From positions 42,501-65,000 of the forward strand of contig NW_026728926.1 in the NCBI RefSeq assembly GCF_030272615.1: DNA of 22,500 bases, written 5' to 3'. This document shows positions 1 to 9,715 of the stretch, one piece after another (the first letter of the stretch is position 1; each line of letters starts with the position of its first letter). A program made the position numbers and the translations under genes. The notes below the pieces were generated by a model. That model was given only the letters and a program-made list of their open reading frames with translations, ran no database searches and was not told where the DNA came from. Source of the DNA: Cryptomeria japonica (taxonomy: Eukaryota; Streptophyta; Pinopsida; Cupressales; Cupressaceae).

Positions 1-56
1 CGCCAGGGTGGGCACCTTGGTGCGCACACCTTGGCTGGGCTGCGCACCAGGGCGGG

Positions 57-166
57 CTCAAGATGGCACCAGCATTCCCTTTTTCTCACTATCTTTCAAA
101 ACGGAAATTTTAAAATCTCGTTTTTTTTTTGCCTTTTATGGAAATTAGTGAAGGCATCGCATCAAA
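57..166. repeat. AT-rich 110-bp element, copy 1
   Basis: The element begins CTCAAGATGGCACC, continues through TCACTATCTTTCAAAACGG, AAATTTTAAAATCTC and a T-run of about 10, and ends GCCTTTTATGGAAATTAGTG then CATCAAA. Its AT-rich core contrasts sharply with the GC-rich satellite around it. This copy has ATGGAAATT and GGCATCGCATC where most copies have CTGGAAATT and GGCAGCGCATC, as do the copies at 5565 and 7930. Confidence 0.88.
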
Positions 167-1091
167 GGTGCGCACCTCGCTGCCCACCTTGGTGTGCTCC
201 GAGGTGCCCACCACGGTGCGCAACGCCGGTGCGAACCCGGGAGCGCCCCGATGTGTGCTCCAAGGTGCGGCGTGCACGAAGTCGGACCCCGGTTTGCCCC
301 GGGTGCGCACCTCGCGTGCACCTTGGTGCGCACACCTTGGCTGGGTTGCGCGGCCTGGTGGGCACCATGGTGCGCACCAAGGAGCGCTCCGAAGTGTGCT
401 CCAAGGTGCGGCGTGCACGAAGTCGGAGCCCGGTTTGCCCCGGGTACGCACCTCGCGTGCACCTTCGCCGGGGTGGGCACCTCGGCTGGGTTGCGCGCCC
501 TGGTGCGCACCAAGGAGCGCTCCGAAGTGTGCTCCAAGGTGCGGCGTGCACGAAGTCGGAGCCCGGTTTGCCCCGGGTGCGCACCTCGCGTGCACCTTCG
601 GCGGGGTTGCGCGCCCTGGTGGGCACCATGGTGCGCACCAAGGAGCGCTCCGAAGTGTGCTCCAAGGTGCGGCGTGCACGAAGTCGGAGCCCGGTTTGCC
701 CCGGGTGCGCACCTCGCGTGCACCTTCGGCGGGGTTGCGCGCCCTGGTGGGCACCATGGTGCGCACCAAGGAGCGCTCCGAAGTGTGCTCCAAGGTGCGG
801 CGTGCACGAAGTCGGAGCCCGGTTTGCCCCGGGTGCGCACCTCGCGTGCACCTTCGCCGCGGTGGGCACCATGGCGTGCACGAAGTCGGAGCCCGGTTTG
901 CCCCGGGTGCGCACCTCGCGTGCACCTTCGCCGGGGTGGGCACCTCGGCTGGGTTGCGCGCCCTGGTGCGCACCAAGGAGCGCTCCGAAGTGTGCTCCAA
1001 GGTGCGGCGTGCACGAAGTCGGAGCCCGGTTTGCCCCGGGTGCGCACCTCGCGTGCACCTTCGCCAGGGTGGGCACCTCGGTGCGCACACC

Positions 1092-1143
1092 TTCTCAATG
1101 TTTTCTTGCCTTTTCTGGAAATTGGTGAAGGCAGCGCATCAAA
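1092..1143. repeat. Truncated AT-rich element
   Basis: Only the right half of the AT-rich element is recognisable here (TTTTCTTGCCTTTTCTGG, AAATTGGTGAAGGCAGCGC, ATCAAA). The left half with TCAAAACGG is missing. It marks the change from the regular 129-bp monomers to the more diverged satellite to its right. Confidence 0.75.
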
Positions 1144-1779
1144 GGTGCGCACCTCGGTGTGCTCCGAGGTGCGAACCCGAGAGCGCTCCGAGGTGCCCAC
1201 GAAGTCGAAAGTCGGGTTAATTGCATTGTTTTCCCCGGGTGCGCTCCGAGGTGCGCAACATCGGCGCGCACCAAGGAGGGCTCCGAAGTGTGCTCCAAGG
1301 TGCGCACGATGGCGTGCACCTCTGGTGCGCACGATTCGGAGCTCGGTTTGACCGGGGTGCGCACACCTTGGCTGGGTTGCGCACCTTTTGTGCGCTCCAA
1401 GGTGCGCACGAAGTCGGAGCTCGGTTTGCCCCGGGTGCGCACCTTCGCCAGGGTGCGCACCTTGATGCGCACGCCTTGGCTGGGCTGCGCACCTTGGTGG
1501 GCGCCATGGTGCGCACCTTTCGTGCGCTCCAAGGTGCGCACGAAGTCGGAGCTCGGTTTGCCCCGGGTGCGCACCTTGGTGGGCGCCATGGTGCACTCCG
1601 AGGTGCCCAAGATTGGTGCGCACCAAGGAGCGCTCCGAAGTGCGCTCCAAGGTGCGCGCGAAGTCGAAAGTTGGGTTAATTGTCCGGTTTGCCTCGGGTG
1701 CGCACCTTGCGTGCACCTTCGCCAGGGTGGGCGCCTTGGTGCGCACACCTTGGCTGGGCTGCGCACACCTTGGCACCCG

Positions 1780-1890
1780 CGTTTCCTTCATTTTAAATTT
1801 TTTTTTTTTACAATCTCTCAAGTGGGAAATTCTATAATCTCAACTTTTTTTGCCTTTTCAGGAAACTTTTGAATGGAGCGCATCATTGGT
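1780..1890. repeat. Diverged AT-rich element
   Basis: A strongly diverged copy with a long T-run, GTGGGAAATTCTATAATCTC, TTTTTTTGCCTTTTCAGG and GGAGCGCATCATTGGTGCGC. The order of landmarks is the same as in the full elements. It is the last AT-rich element before the low-repeat stretch leading to the 5S gene. Confidence 0.65.
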
Positions 1891-1925
1891 GCGCTCCGAA
1901 GTGTGCTCCAAAGCTCTCTCCAGCT

Positions 1926-2296
1926 GCGTGCACCTGCCCCGGCCGCGCACCCGGCCCCGCCCAGCTTCGCTCACCTGTCCCGGGCGTCTGGTGCGGAACC
2001 TTAGAGTAAGAAACATCACCGTGCACCTTGGCCAACGTGCGCGACTCGACCGAGCGCGCACTGGCCGAGGTGCACACCGATTTCACCTGGGTGCGCGCGC
2101 AGCACCTCGGGCGCACCGGGGTGCGCGCACAACGCCCGGGTTGCACCGTGGCCTGTGTGCTCGGGGCGCCTCGGGTGCGCGCTCGGTGTCGCCCCCGCGC
2201 GCGCGGTAGTGCGGGCAGCGCACCCCGGCCCGGCCCGGCCCCGACGAGAACGCAAACGGGCAAAAGGTTTATTCAAATAGCATTGCGATGCCCGGC
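1926..2296. other. GC-rich low-repeat spacer downstream of the 5S gene, left copy
   Basis: Very GC-rich sequence with scattered GTGCGC and GTGCACC pieces but no clear tandem unit. It is bounded on the left by the GC satellite and on the right by the 5S terminator. I see no gene in it. It lies downstream of the minus-strand 5S gene and contains the C-run motif at 2223-2242. Confidence 0.6.
2223..2242 (-). other. Potential G-quadruplex motif downstream of 5S, left copy
   Basis: Read on the minus strand this is four G-runs (4, 3, 3 and 4 bases) separated by CC, fitting the canonical four-run G-quadruplex pattern with 2-nt loops. It lies about 69 nt past the 5S 3' end on the strand that carries the 5S transcript. 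Folding is inferred from the pattern only. Confidence 0.55.
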
Positions 2297-2310
2297 GAAA
2301 AACTAAAAAA
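2297..2310 (-). terminator. RNA polymerase III terminator of 5S, left copy
   Basis: On the minus strand the base after the 5S gene starts a run of six T, then AG, then five T. Runs of four or more T on the non-template strand are the standard Pol III termination signal. Two runs in a row give a main and a backup stop. Confidence 0.88.
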
Positions 2311-2428
2311 GGGTGCAACACCGGGACTTCCCGGGAGGTCACCCATCCCAGTACTACTCCGGCCCAAGCGCGCTTAACTGCGGAGTTCTGATGGGATCCG
2401 GTGCACTAACGCTGGTATGATCGCACCC
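2311..2428 (-). rRNA. 5S ribosomal RNA, left copy
   Basis: This is a complete 118-nt plant 5S rRNA, the small RNA of the large ribosomal subunit made by RNA polymerase III. It starts GGGTGCGATCATACCAGCG and ends GTGTTGCACCC; the two ends pair as helix I. The internal control region is intact: an A-box-like segment GTTAAGCGCGCTTGG (RNA positions 51-65), the intermediate element around 67-72, and a C-box region GGATGGGTGACCTCCC (81-96). The base at -1 is C, as is usual for plant 5S genes, and a T-run terminator follows at once. The gene runs opposite to the plus-strand Pol I promoters to the right, so the 5S is linked to the 35S unit in antisense. Nothing suggests a pseudogene. The 3' end is set by homology and could be a base or two further. 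Confidence 0.97.
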
Positions 2429-2458
2429 GTTATGAGCTTGTCGCAGTGTGTACTTAGC
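2429..2458 (-). promoter_or_regulatory. 5S upstream region, left copy
   Basis: Upstream of the 5S start on the minus strand, -1 is C and a weak AT-containing stretch (CTAAGTACA) covers about -29 to -22, where plant 5S genes often carry a TATA-like box. There is no good TATATA match. The internal control region is probably the main promoter. Confidence 0.4.
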
Positions 2459-2829
2459 AAACCGCGACCCACGTGCGAATCCACCCCGGCCACCCACCCC
2501 CGTCGAGGTGCACACCCTCCCTCGCGAAGTGCGCCCCGTTCGCCAAGTGTGAGCCCTGCCCGGGTGCGCGCACCTTGCTAGGGCGTCGGGTGTGCACCCG
2601 GCCCGGCCTACGTGCGTGCACCTGTAGGGGGCGTCGTGTGCGTGCAGTGTCCCGTCTGCAACGCGGTGCCCACACACCACCTCGGGCGCAACGACCTGCG
2701 CTCACATGTGGGCCGAGTGCACCTTGGTGCATGTTCGGGGCGCCTCGGGTGCACGCTCGATCTTGCCCCGGTGCACCAAGGCGCTCGGTTTGCCCCGGGT
2801 GCGCACTTGGTGCAAGGTGGGCACCCAAA
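2459..2829. other. GC-rich spacer upstream of the 5S gene, left copy
   Basis: Low-repeat GC-rich sequence with occasional GTGCACC, GGGTGCGCAC and CGGTTTGCCCCGGG pieces from the satellite, the last near 2785-2805. No gene is supported: the short reading frames on both strands have the same Arg/Pro/Cys/Ala bias as the satellite. It may hold diffuse 5S flanking signals, but none can be named. Confidence 0.5.
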
Positions 2830-3190
2830 ATAGGGATCAAGCACCAAAACACAAGTTTCGGGATGCAAAATGGGACCCAAGGACCACAAATGCGTTCCAA
2901 GACCCATGATGGGTCCACGAGAACAAAAATGTGTTCCGAGACTTAATAAACAAATATTGGGTTTTAGGAGAAGAAACATGCTCTGATGCCCAAAACGAGA
3001 ATCGACCCCGAAAAGGCCACAGGCCAAAAGTGGGATGCGAGACAAAAAAAAATGGGACCCGAGGACCAAAATTGGGTTCCCAGGTCGAAGACAGGGCAAC
3101 CGGACAAGAAACGACCTCTAAGGCTCGAAATGAGTCCCGACGACTAAAACTTGACAAGAAGCACCCATCAGGCACCCAACTCGACACCCA
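2830..3190. repeat. Purine-rich degenerate repeat, left copy
   Basis: The composition changes abruptly to A- and G-rich. Variants of AAATGGGACCC, AAGGACCA, GGGTTCC and GAGACAAAAA recur at loose intervals of about 20-35 bp, as if an old minisatellite had decayed. AATAAACAAATATTGGG at 2944-2960 is the most AT-rich part. No gene is supported. It separates the 5S flank from the CACCC minisatellite in both module copies. Confidence 0.55.
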
Positions 3191-3682
3191 TGGGATGCCG
3201 ACCCACCCGGGCTTCCACCTAGCACACCTTGGCACCCACCCACCCTCGCACCCAACCTCGCACCCAACTTAGCACCTTTGAACCCACATTGGCACTCACC
3301 CTGACCCTGGCACCTTGGAACCCACATTGGCACTCACCTTGACCCTGGCACCCACCTTTGCACTCACCTTGGGACCCACCCTGGCTCCCACCTCGGCACC
3401 CACCCAGACACCCACCTTGGTTCCTTGGCACCCACCTTGGATCCTTGGCACCCACCCCGACACCCACCTTGGCACGCAACTTGGCTACTTGCCACCCACC
3501 TTGGCTCCTTGACGCCCACCCCGACAACCACCCCGTGACCTACCCTGGCTAGGGTTGGTGCACACCCACCCTGGTGCCCACCTTGGCACCCACCCTATGA
3601 CCCACCTTGGCACGCACCTTAGTACCCACCCCGTTACCCACCCTAGGACCCACCCCGTGACCCACCTTGGCCAGGGTGGGTG
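3191..3682. repeat. CACCC minisatellite, left copy
   Basis: Tandem variants of a 10-14-bp motif (CACCCACCTTGG, CACCCACCCTGG, CACTCACCTTGAC, TTGGCACCCACC). The plus strand is strongly C-biased and its complement is full of GGGTGGGTG-type runs. The first part (to about 3350) is more irregular. The array stops at a junction near 3682, where GGCCAGGGTGGGTG continues into a GC-satellite cassette. Confidence 0.85.
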
Positions 3683-3724
3683 CCTTGGTGCGCACAACTT
3701 GCCTGGGCTGCACACCAGGGCGGG

Positions 3725-3840
3725 CTCAAGATGGCACCCGCGTTCCGTTTTTTTCACTATCTTTCAAAACGGAAATTTTAAAATCTCATTTTTTTCTTTT
3801 TTTTGCCTTTTCTGGAAATTAGTGAAGGCAGCGCATCAAA
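3725..3840. repeat. AT-rich element, copy 2 (longer T-tract)
   Basis: A full element with all landmarks. The T-tract is split by a C (TTTTTTTCTTTTTTTT), making this copy about 6 bp longer than the others. It follows immediately on the CACCC/GC-satellite junction at 3682. Confidence 0.85.
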
Positions 3841-4245
3841 GGTGCGCAATGCTGGTGCGAACCCGGGAGCGCTCCGATGTGTGCTCCAAGGTGCGGCGTG
3901 CACGAAGTCCGAGCCCGGTTTGCCCCGGGTGCGCACCTCGCGTGCACCTTCGCCGGGGTGAGCACCTTGGCTGGGTTGCGCGCCCTGGTGCGTACCAAGG
4001 AGCGCTCTGAAGTGTGCTCCAAGGTGCGGCGTGCACGAAGTCGGAGCCCGGTTTGCCCCGGGTGTGCACCTCGGGTGCGCACCTCGCGTGCACCTTCGCT
4101 GCGGTGGGCACCTTGGCTGGGTTGCGCGCCTTGGTGGGCACCATGCAGTGCACGAAGTCGGAGCCCGGTTTGCCCCGGGCGCGCACCTCCGCCAGGGTGG
4201 GCACCTTGGTGCGCACAACTTGCCTGGGCTGCGCATCAGGAAGGG

Positions 4246-4354
4246 CTCAAGATGGCACCCGCGTTCCGTTTTTTTCACTATCTTTCAGAACGGAAATTTT
4301 AAAATATCGTTTTTTTTTGCCTTTTCTGGAAATTAGTGAAGGCAGCGCATCAAA
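4246..4354. repeat. AT-rich element, copy 3
   Basis: Full element with TTTCAGAACGG instead of TTTCAAAACGG, a variant shared only with the copy at 6332, and AAAATATCG instead of AAAATCTCG. Confidence 0.85.
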
Positions 4355-4600
4355 GGTGCGCAACGCTGGTGCGAACCTGGGAGCGCTCCGATGTGTGCTC
4401 CAAGGTGCGGCGTGCACGAAGTCGGAGCCCGGTTTGCCTCGGGTGCGCCCTGGTGGGCACCATGGTGCGCACCAAGGAGCGCTCCGAAGTGTGCTCCAAG
4501 GTGCGGCCTGCACGAAGTCGGAGCCCGGTTTGCCCCGGGTGTGCACCTCGGGTGGGCACCTTGGTGCGCATGCCTTGCCTGGGCTGCGCACCAGGGCGGG

Positions 4601-4710
4601 CTCAAGATGGCACCCGCGTTCCTTTTTTTTCACTATCTTTCAAAACGGAAATTTTAAAATCTCATTTTTTTTTGCCTTTTTCTGGAAATTAGTGAAGGCA
4701 GCGCATCAAA
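4601..4710. repeat. AT-rich element, copy 4
   Basis: Full element with TTTTTCTGG, one T longer than usual, matching the copy at 6965 and supporting the 2365-bp higher-order period. Confidence 0.85.
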
Positions 4711-4867
4711 GGTGCGCACCTCGCTGCCCACCACGGTGCGCAACGCCGGTGGGCACCCGGGAGTGCTTCGAAGTGTGCTCCAAGGTGCTGCGTGCACGTT
4801 GTCGGAGCCCGGTTTGCCCCGGGTGCGCACCTCGCGTGCACCTTCGTCGGGGTGGGCACCTTGGCTT

Positions 4868-4973
4868 GGTTTGCCCCGGCTGCGCTCCGAAGCGGGGTTA
4901 TTGGAGCGCCGCCTCTTTTTTTGTCGGAGCGTTTGGTGGGGTTTCTCGCATTGGCTCTTCCGAGGCCCGGTTG
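4868..4973. repeat. Poly-T/GGAGCG cassette, copy 1
   Basis: A roughly 105-bp block not found elsewhere in the GC satellite: GCGCTCCGAAGCGGGGTTA, GGAGCGCC, TCTTTTTTTGTC, TTTGGTGGGGTTTCTCGC and ATTGGCTCTTCC. It is followed by AAGTCGGAAGT and GGGTTAATTG. Four copies exist in the window (4868, 5338, 7233, 7703). Function unknown. Confidence 0.75.
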
Positions 4974-5069
4974 CCACCCTGGCGCGCACGAAGTCGGAAG
5001 TAGGGTTAATTGCCCGGGTGCGCACCTTTGCCAGGGTGGCACCTTACCTGGGCTGCGCACCAGGGCGGG

Positions 5070-5179
5070 CTCAAGATGGCACGCGCGTTCCGTTTTTTTC
5101 ACTATCTTTCAAAACGGAAATTTTAAAATCTCCTTTTTTTTTTGCCTTTTCTGGAAATTAGTGAAGGCAGCGCATCAAA
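5070..5179. repeat. AT-rich element, copy 5
   Basis: Full element with GATGGCACGCGCGTTCC where most others have GATGGCACCCGCG. The same variant is in the copy at 7435. Confidence 0.85.
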
Positions 5180-5337
5180 GGTGCGCACCTCGCTGCCCAC
5201 CTTGGTGTGCTCTGAGGTGCGCACCCGGGAGCGCTACGAAGTGTGCTCCAAGGTGCGGCGTGCACGTTGTCGGAGCCCGGTTTGCCCCGGGTGCGCACCT
5301 CGCCTGCACCTTGGCCGGGGTGGGCACCTTGGCTGGG

Positions 5338-5441
5338 TTTGCCCAGGGTGCGCTCCGAAGCGGGGTTACTGGAGCGCCCCCTCTTTTTTTGTCAGAGAGT
5401 TTGGTGGGGTTTCTCGCATTGGCTCTTCCCAGGCCCGGTTG
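5338..5441. repeat. Poly-T/GGAGCG cassette, copy 2
   Basis: Second copy of the block, with GGGTTACTGGAGCGCCCCC, GTCAGAGAG and CTTCCCAGG variants. It pairs with the copy at 7703 at an offset of 2365 bp. Confidence 0.75.
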
Positions 5442-5564
5442 TTGGGTGCGCTCCCACCCTGGCGCGCGCGAAGTTGGAAGTTGGGTTAATTGCCCGGGCG
5501 CGCACCTTCGCCAGGGTGGGCACCTTGGTGCGCAAACCTTGGCTGGGCTGCGCACCAGGGCGGG

Positions 5565-5674
5565 CTCAAGATGGCACCAGCATTCCCTTTTTCTCACTAT
5601 CTTTCAAAACGGAAATTTTAAAATCTCGTTTTTTTTTTGCCTTTTATGGAAATTAGTGAAGGCATCGCATCAAA
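5565..5674. repeat. AT-rich element, copy 6
   Basis: Full element carrying ATGGAAATT and GGCATCGC, the same variants as the copies at 57 and 7930, so these three head related cassettes. Confidence 0.85.
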
Positions 5675-6331
5675 GGTGCGCACCTCGCTGCCCACCTTGG
5701 TGTGCTCCGAGGTGCCCACCACGGTGCGCAACGCCGGTGCGAACCCGGGAGCGCCCCGATGTGTGCTCCAAGGTGCGGCGTGCACGAAGTCGGACCCCGG
5801 TTTGCCCCGGGTGCGCACCTCGCGTGCACCTTGGTGCGCACACCTTGGCTGGGTTGCGCGGCCTGGTGGGCACCATGGTGCGCACCAAGGAGCGCTCCGA
5901 AGTGTGCTCCAAGGTGCGGCGTGCACGAAGTCGGAGCCCGGTTTGCCCCGGGTGCGCACCTTCGCCGCGGTGGGCACCATGGCGTGCACGAAGTCGGAGC
6001 CCGGTTTGCCCCGGGTGCGCACCTCGCGTGCACCTTCGCCGGGGTGGGCACCTCGGCTGGGTTGCGCGCCCTGGTGCGCACCAAGGAGCGCTCTGAAGTG
6101 TGCTCCAAGGTGCGGCGTGCACGAAGTCGGAGCCCGGTTTGCCCCGGGTGTGCACCTCGGGTGCGCACCTCGCGTGCACCTTCGCTGCGGTGGGCACCTT
6201 GGCTGGGTTGCGCGCCTTGGTGGGCACCATGCAGTGCACGAAGTCGGAGCCCGGATTGCCCCGGGCGCGCACCTCCGCCAGGGTGGGCACCTTGGTGCGC
6301 ACAACTTGCCTGGGCTGCGCACCAGGAAGGG

Positions 6332-6440
6332 CTCAAGATGGCACCCGCGTTCCGTTTTTTTCACTATCTTTCAGAACGGAAATTTTAAAATCTCGTTTTT
6401 TTTTGCCTTTTCTGGAAATTAGTGAAGGCAGCGCATCAAA
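6332..6440. repeat. AT-rich element, copy 7
   Basis: Full element with the TTTCAGAACGG variant shared with 4246. The following GC cassette is about 520 bp long, one of the longest in the central block. Confidence 0.85.
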
Positions 6441-6964
6441 GGTGCGCAACGCTGGTGCGAACCTGGGAGCGCTCCGATGTGTGCTCCAAGGTGCGGCGTG
6501 CACGAAGTCGGACCCCGGTTTGCCCCGGGTGCGCACCTCGCGTGCACCTTGGTGCGCACACCTTGGCTGGGTTGCGCGCCCTGGTGGGCACCATGGTGCG
6601 CACCAAGGAGCGCTCCGAAGTGTGCTCCAAGGTGCGGCGTGCACGAAGTCGGAGCCCGGTTTGCCCCGGGTGCGCACCTCGCGTGCACCTTCGCCGCGGT
6701 GGGCACCATGGCGTGCACGAAGTCGGAGCCCGGTTTGCCCCGGGTGCGCACCTCGCGTGCACCTTCGCCGGGGTGGGCACCTTGGTGTGCAGACCTTGGC
6801 TGGGTTGCGCGCCCTGGTGGGCACCATGGTGCGCACCAAGGAGCGCTCCGAAGTGTGCTCCAAGGTGCGGCCTGCACGAAGTCGGAGCCCGGTTTGCCCC
6901 GGGTGTGCACCTCGGGTGGGCACCTTGGTGCGCATGCCTTGCCTGGGCTGCGCACCAGGGCGGG

Positions 6965-7074
6965 CTCAAGATGGCACCCGCGTTCCTTTTTTTTCACTAT
7001 CTTTCAAAACGGAAATTTTAAAATCTCATTTTTTTTTGCCTTTTTCTGGAAATTAGTGAAGGCAGCGCATCAAA
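6965..7074. repeat. AT-rich element, copy 8
   Basis: Full element, the partner of 4601 in the 2365-bp higher-order repeat, sharing TTTTTCTGG. Confidence 0.85.
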
Positions 7075-7232
7075 GGTGCGCACCTCGCTGCCCACCACGG
7101 TGCGCAACGCCGGTGGGCACCCGGGAGTGCTTCGAAGTGTGCTCCAAGGTGCTGCGTGCACGTTGTCGGAGCCCGGTTTGCCCCGGGTGCGCACCTCGCG
7201 TGCACCTTCGTCGGGGTGGGCACCTTGGCTGG

Positions 7233-7337
7233 GTTTGCCCCGGCTGCGCTCCGAAGCGGGGTTATTGGAGCGCCGCCTCTTTTTTTGTCGGAGCGTTTGG
7301 TGGGGTTTCTCGCATTGGCTCTTCCGAGGCCCGGTTG
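7233..7337. repeat. Poly-T/GGAGCG cassette, copy 3
   Basis: Third copy, partner of the one at 4868. Both read GGGTTATTGGAGCGCCGCC and CTTCCGAGGCCC. Confidence 0.75.
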
Positions 7338-7434
7338 CCACCCTGGCGCGCACGAAGTCGGAAGTAGGGTTAATTGCCCGGGTGCGCACCTTTGCCAGGG
7401 TGGGCACCTTACCTGGGCTGCGCACCAGGGCGGG

Positions 7435-7544
7435 CTCAAGATGGCACGCGCGTTCCGTTTTTTTCACTATCTTTCAAAACGGAAATTTTAAAATCTCCTT
7501 TTTTTTTTGCCTTTTCTGGAAATTAGTGAAGGCAGCGCATCAAA
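7435..7544. repeat. AT-rich element, copy 9
   Basis: Full element, partner of 5070, sharing GGCACGCGCG. Confidence 0.85.
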
Positions 7545-7702
7545 GGTGCGCACCTCGCTGCCCACCTTGGTGTGCTCTGAGGTGCGCACCCGGGAGCGCT
7601 ACGAAGTGTGCTCCAAGGTGCGGCGTGCACGTTGTCGGAGCCCGGTTTGCCCCGGGTGCGCACCTCGCCTGCACCTTGGCCGGGGTGGGCACCTTGGCTG
7701 GG

Positions 7703-7806
7703 TTTGCCCAGGGTGCGCTCCGAAGCGGGGTTACTGGAGCGCCCCCTCTTTTTTTGTCAGAGCGTTTGGTGGGGTTTCTCGCATTGGCTCTTCCCAGGCC
7801 CGGTTG
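7703..7806. repeat. Poly-T/GGAGCG cassette, copy 4
   Basis: Fourth copy, partner of 5338, differing from it by GTCAGAGCG against GTCAGAGAG. Confidence 0.75.
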
Positions 7807-7929
7807 TTGGGTGCGCTCCCACCCTGGCGCGCGCGAAGTTGGAAGTTGGATTAATTGCCCGGGCGCGCACCTTCGCCAGGGTGGGCACCTTGGTGCGCAC
7901 ACCTTGGCTGGGCTGCGCACCAGGGCGGG

Positions 7930-8039
7930 CTCAAGATGGCACCAGCATTCCCTTTTTCTCACTATCTTTCAAAACGGAAATTTTAAAATCTCGTTTTTTT
8001 TTTGCCTTTTATGGAAATTAGTGAAGGCATCGCATCAAA
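7930..8039. repeat. AT-rich element, copy 10
   Basis: Exact positional partner of the copy at 57 (offset 7873). It heads the right copy of the 5S-bearing module. Confidence 0.88.
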
Positions 8040-9027
8040 GGTGCGCACCTCGCTGCCCACCTTGGTGTGCTCCGAGGTGCCCACCACGGTGCGCAACGCC
8101 GGTGCGAACCCGGGAGCGCCCCGATGTGTGCTCCAAGGTGCGGCGTGCACGAAGTCGGACCCCGGTTTGCCCCGGGTGCGCACCTCGCGTGCACCTTGGT
8201 GCGCACACCTTGGCTGGGTTGCGCGGCCTGGTGGGCACCATGGTGCGCACCAAGGAGCGCTCCGAAGTGTGCTCCAAGGTGCGGCGTGCACGAAGTCGGA
8301 GCCCGGTTTGCCCCGGGTACGCACCTCGCGTGCACCTTCGCCGGGGTGGGCACCTCGGCTGGGTTGCGCGCCCTGGTGCGCACCAAGGAGCGCTCCGAAG
8401 TGTGCTCCAAGGTGCGGCGTGCACGAAGTCGGAGCCCGGTTTGCCCCGGGTGCGCACCTTCGCCGCGGTGCGCACCATGGCGTGCACGAAGTCGGAGCCC
8501 GGTTTGCCCCGGGTGCGCACCTCGCGTGCACCTTCGGCGGGGTTGCGCGCCCTGGTGGGAACCATGGTGCGCACCAAGGAGCGCTCCGAAGTGTGCTCCA
8601 AGGTGCGGCGTGCACGAAGTCGGAGCCCGGTTTGCCCCGGGTGCGCACCTCGCGTGCACCTTCGGCGGGGTTGCGCGCCCTGGTGGGCACCATGGTGCGC
8701 ACCAAGGAGCGCTCCGAAGTGTGCTCCAAGGTGCGGCGTGCACGAAGTCGGAGCCCGGTTTGCCCCGGGTGCGCACCTCGCGTGCACCTTCGCCGCGGTG
8801 GGCACCATGGCGTGCACGAAGTCGGAGCCCGGTTTGCCCCGGGTGCGCACCTCGCGTGCACCTTCGCCGGGGTGGGCACCTCGGCTGGGTTGCGCGCCCT
8901 GGTGCGCACCAAGGAGCGCTCCGAAGTGTGCTCCAAGGTGCGGCGTGCACGAAGTCGGAGCCCGGTTTGCCCCGGGTGCGCACCTCGCGTGCACCTTCGC
9001 CAGGGTGGGCACCTCGGTGCGCACACC

Positions 9028-9079
9028 TTCTCAATGTTTTCTTGCCTTTTCTGGAAATTGGTGAAGGCAGCGCATCAAA
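9028..9079. repeat. Truncated AT-rich element, right copy
   Basis: Partner of 1092-1143 at offset 7936, with the same loss of the left half. Confidence 0.75.
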
Positions 9080-9715
9080 GGTGCGCACCTCGGTGTGCTC
9101 CGAGGTGCGAACCCGAGAGCGCTCCGAGGTGCCCACGAAGTCGAAAGTCGGGTTAATTGCATTGTTTTCCCCGGGTGCGCTCCGAGGTGCGCAACATCGG
9201 CGCGCACCAAGGAGGGCTCCGAAGTGTGCTCCAAGGTGCGCACGATGGCGTGCACCTCTGGTGCGCACGATTCGGAGCTCGGTTTGACCGGGGTGCGCAC
9301 ACCTTGGCTGGGTTGCGCACCTTTTGTGCGCTCCAAGGTGCGCACGAAGTCGGAGCTCGGTTTGCCCCGGGTGCGCACCTTCGCCAGGGTGCGCACCTTG
9401 ATGCGCACGCCTTGGCTGGGCTGCGCACCTTGGTGGGCGCCATGGTGCGCACCTTTCGTGCGCTCCAAGGTGCGCACGAAGTCGGAGCTCGGTTTGCCCC
9501 GGGTGCGCACCTTGGTGGGCGCCATGGTGCACTCCGAGGTGCCCAAGATTGGTGCGCACCAAGGAGCGCTCCGAAGTGCGCTCCAAGGTGCGCGCGAAGT
9601 CGAAAGTTGGGTTAATTGTCCGGTTTGCCTCGGGTGCGCACCTTGCGTGCACCTTCGCCAGGGTGGGCGCCTTGGTGCGCACACCTTGGCTGGGCTGCGC
9701 ACACCTTGGCACCCG

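Larger units (their letters stand above)
1..1925. repeat. GC-rich palindromic satellite, left copy
   Basis: This is a tandem, partly scrambled array of short blocks: GTGCTCCAAGGTGCGG, GTGCACGAAGTCGGA, GCCCGGTTTGCCCCGGG, TGCGCACCTCGCGTGCACC and CACCATGGTGCGCACC. Monomers of about 126-129 bp dominate 360-1060, with a shorter 74-bp variant near 802-876. From 1143 to 1780 the array is more diverged (AAGTCGGAGCTCGG, AAGTCGAAAGT, GGGTTAATTG). Many blocks are perfect palindromes (GGTGCGCACC, GGAGCGCTCC, CACCATGGTG, GTGCAC), and CpG density is very high. Few stop codons arise on either strand, which explains the long spurious reading frames here. Function unknown; spacer satellite. Confidence 0.9.
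3683..7873. repeat. Higher-order satellite: GC-rich monomers alternating with AT-rich elements
   Basis: Nine AT-rich elements (3725, 4246, 4601, 5070, 5565, 6332, 6965, 7435 and the one starting at 7930) divide this stretch into cassettes of about 353 to 767 bp whose GC parts differ in monomer number. A second level of order is visible: 4601-5940 matches 6965-8300 at an offset of about 2364-2365 bp, including the poly-T cassette pairs. The cassette starting at 4246 resembles the one at 6332 (offset about 2086). This fits repeated unequal exchange using the elements as units. No gene is supported on either strand. Confidence 0.85.

Noticed and set aside
1838-1866. Intron 3' splice-site look-alike (T-run, GCCTTTTCAGG) in the AT-rich elements
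   Set aside because: The full elements read CTGG or ATGG instead of CAGG and no exon-like sequence follows. It is more likely chance in a T-rich repeat.
2940-2962. AATAAA motif as a polyadenylation signal
   Set aside because: It lies in a decayed purine-rich repeat with no coding sequence upstream, and Pol II transcription is not indicated.
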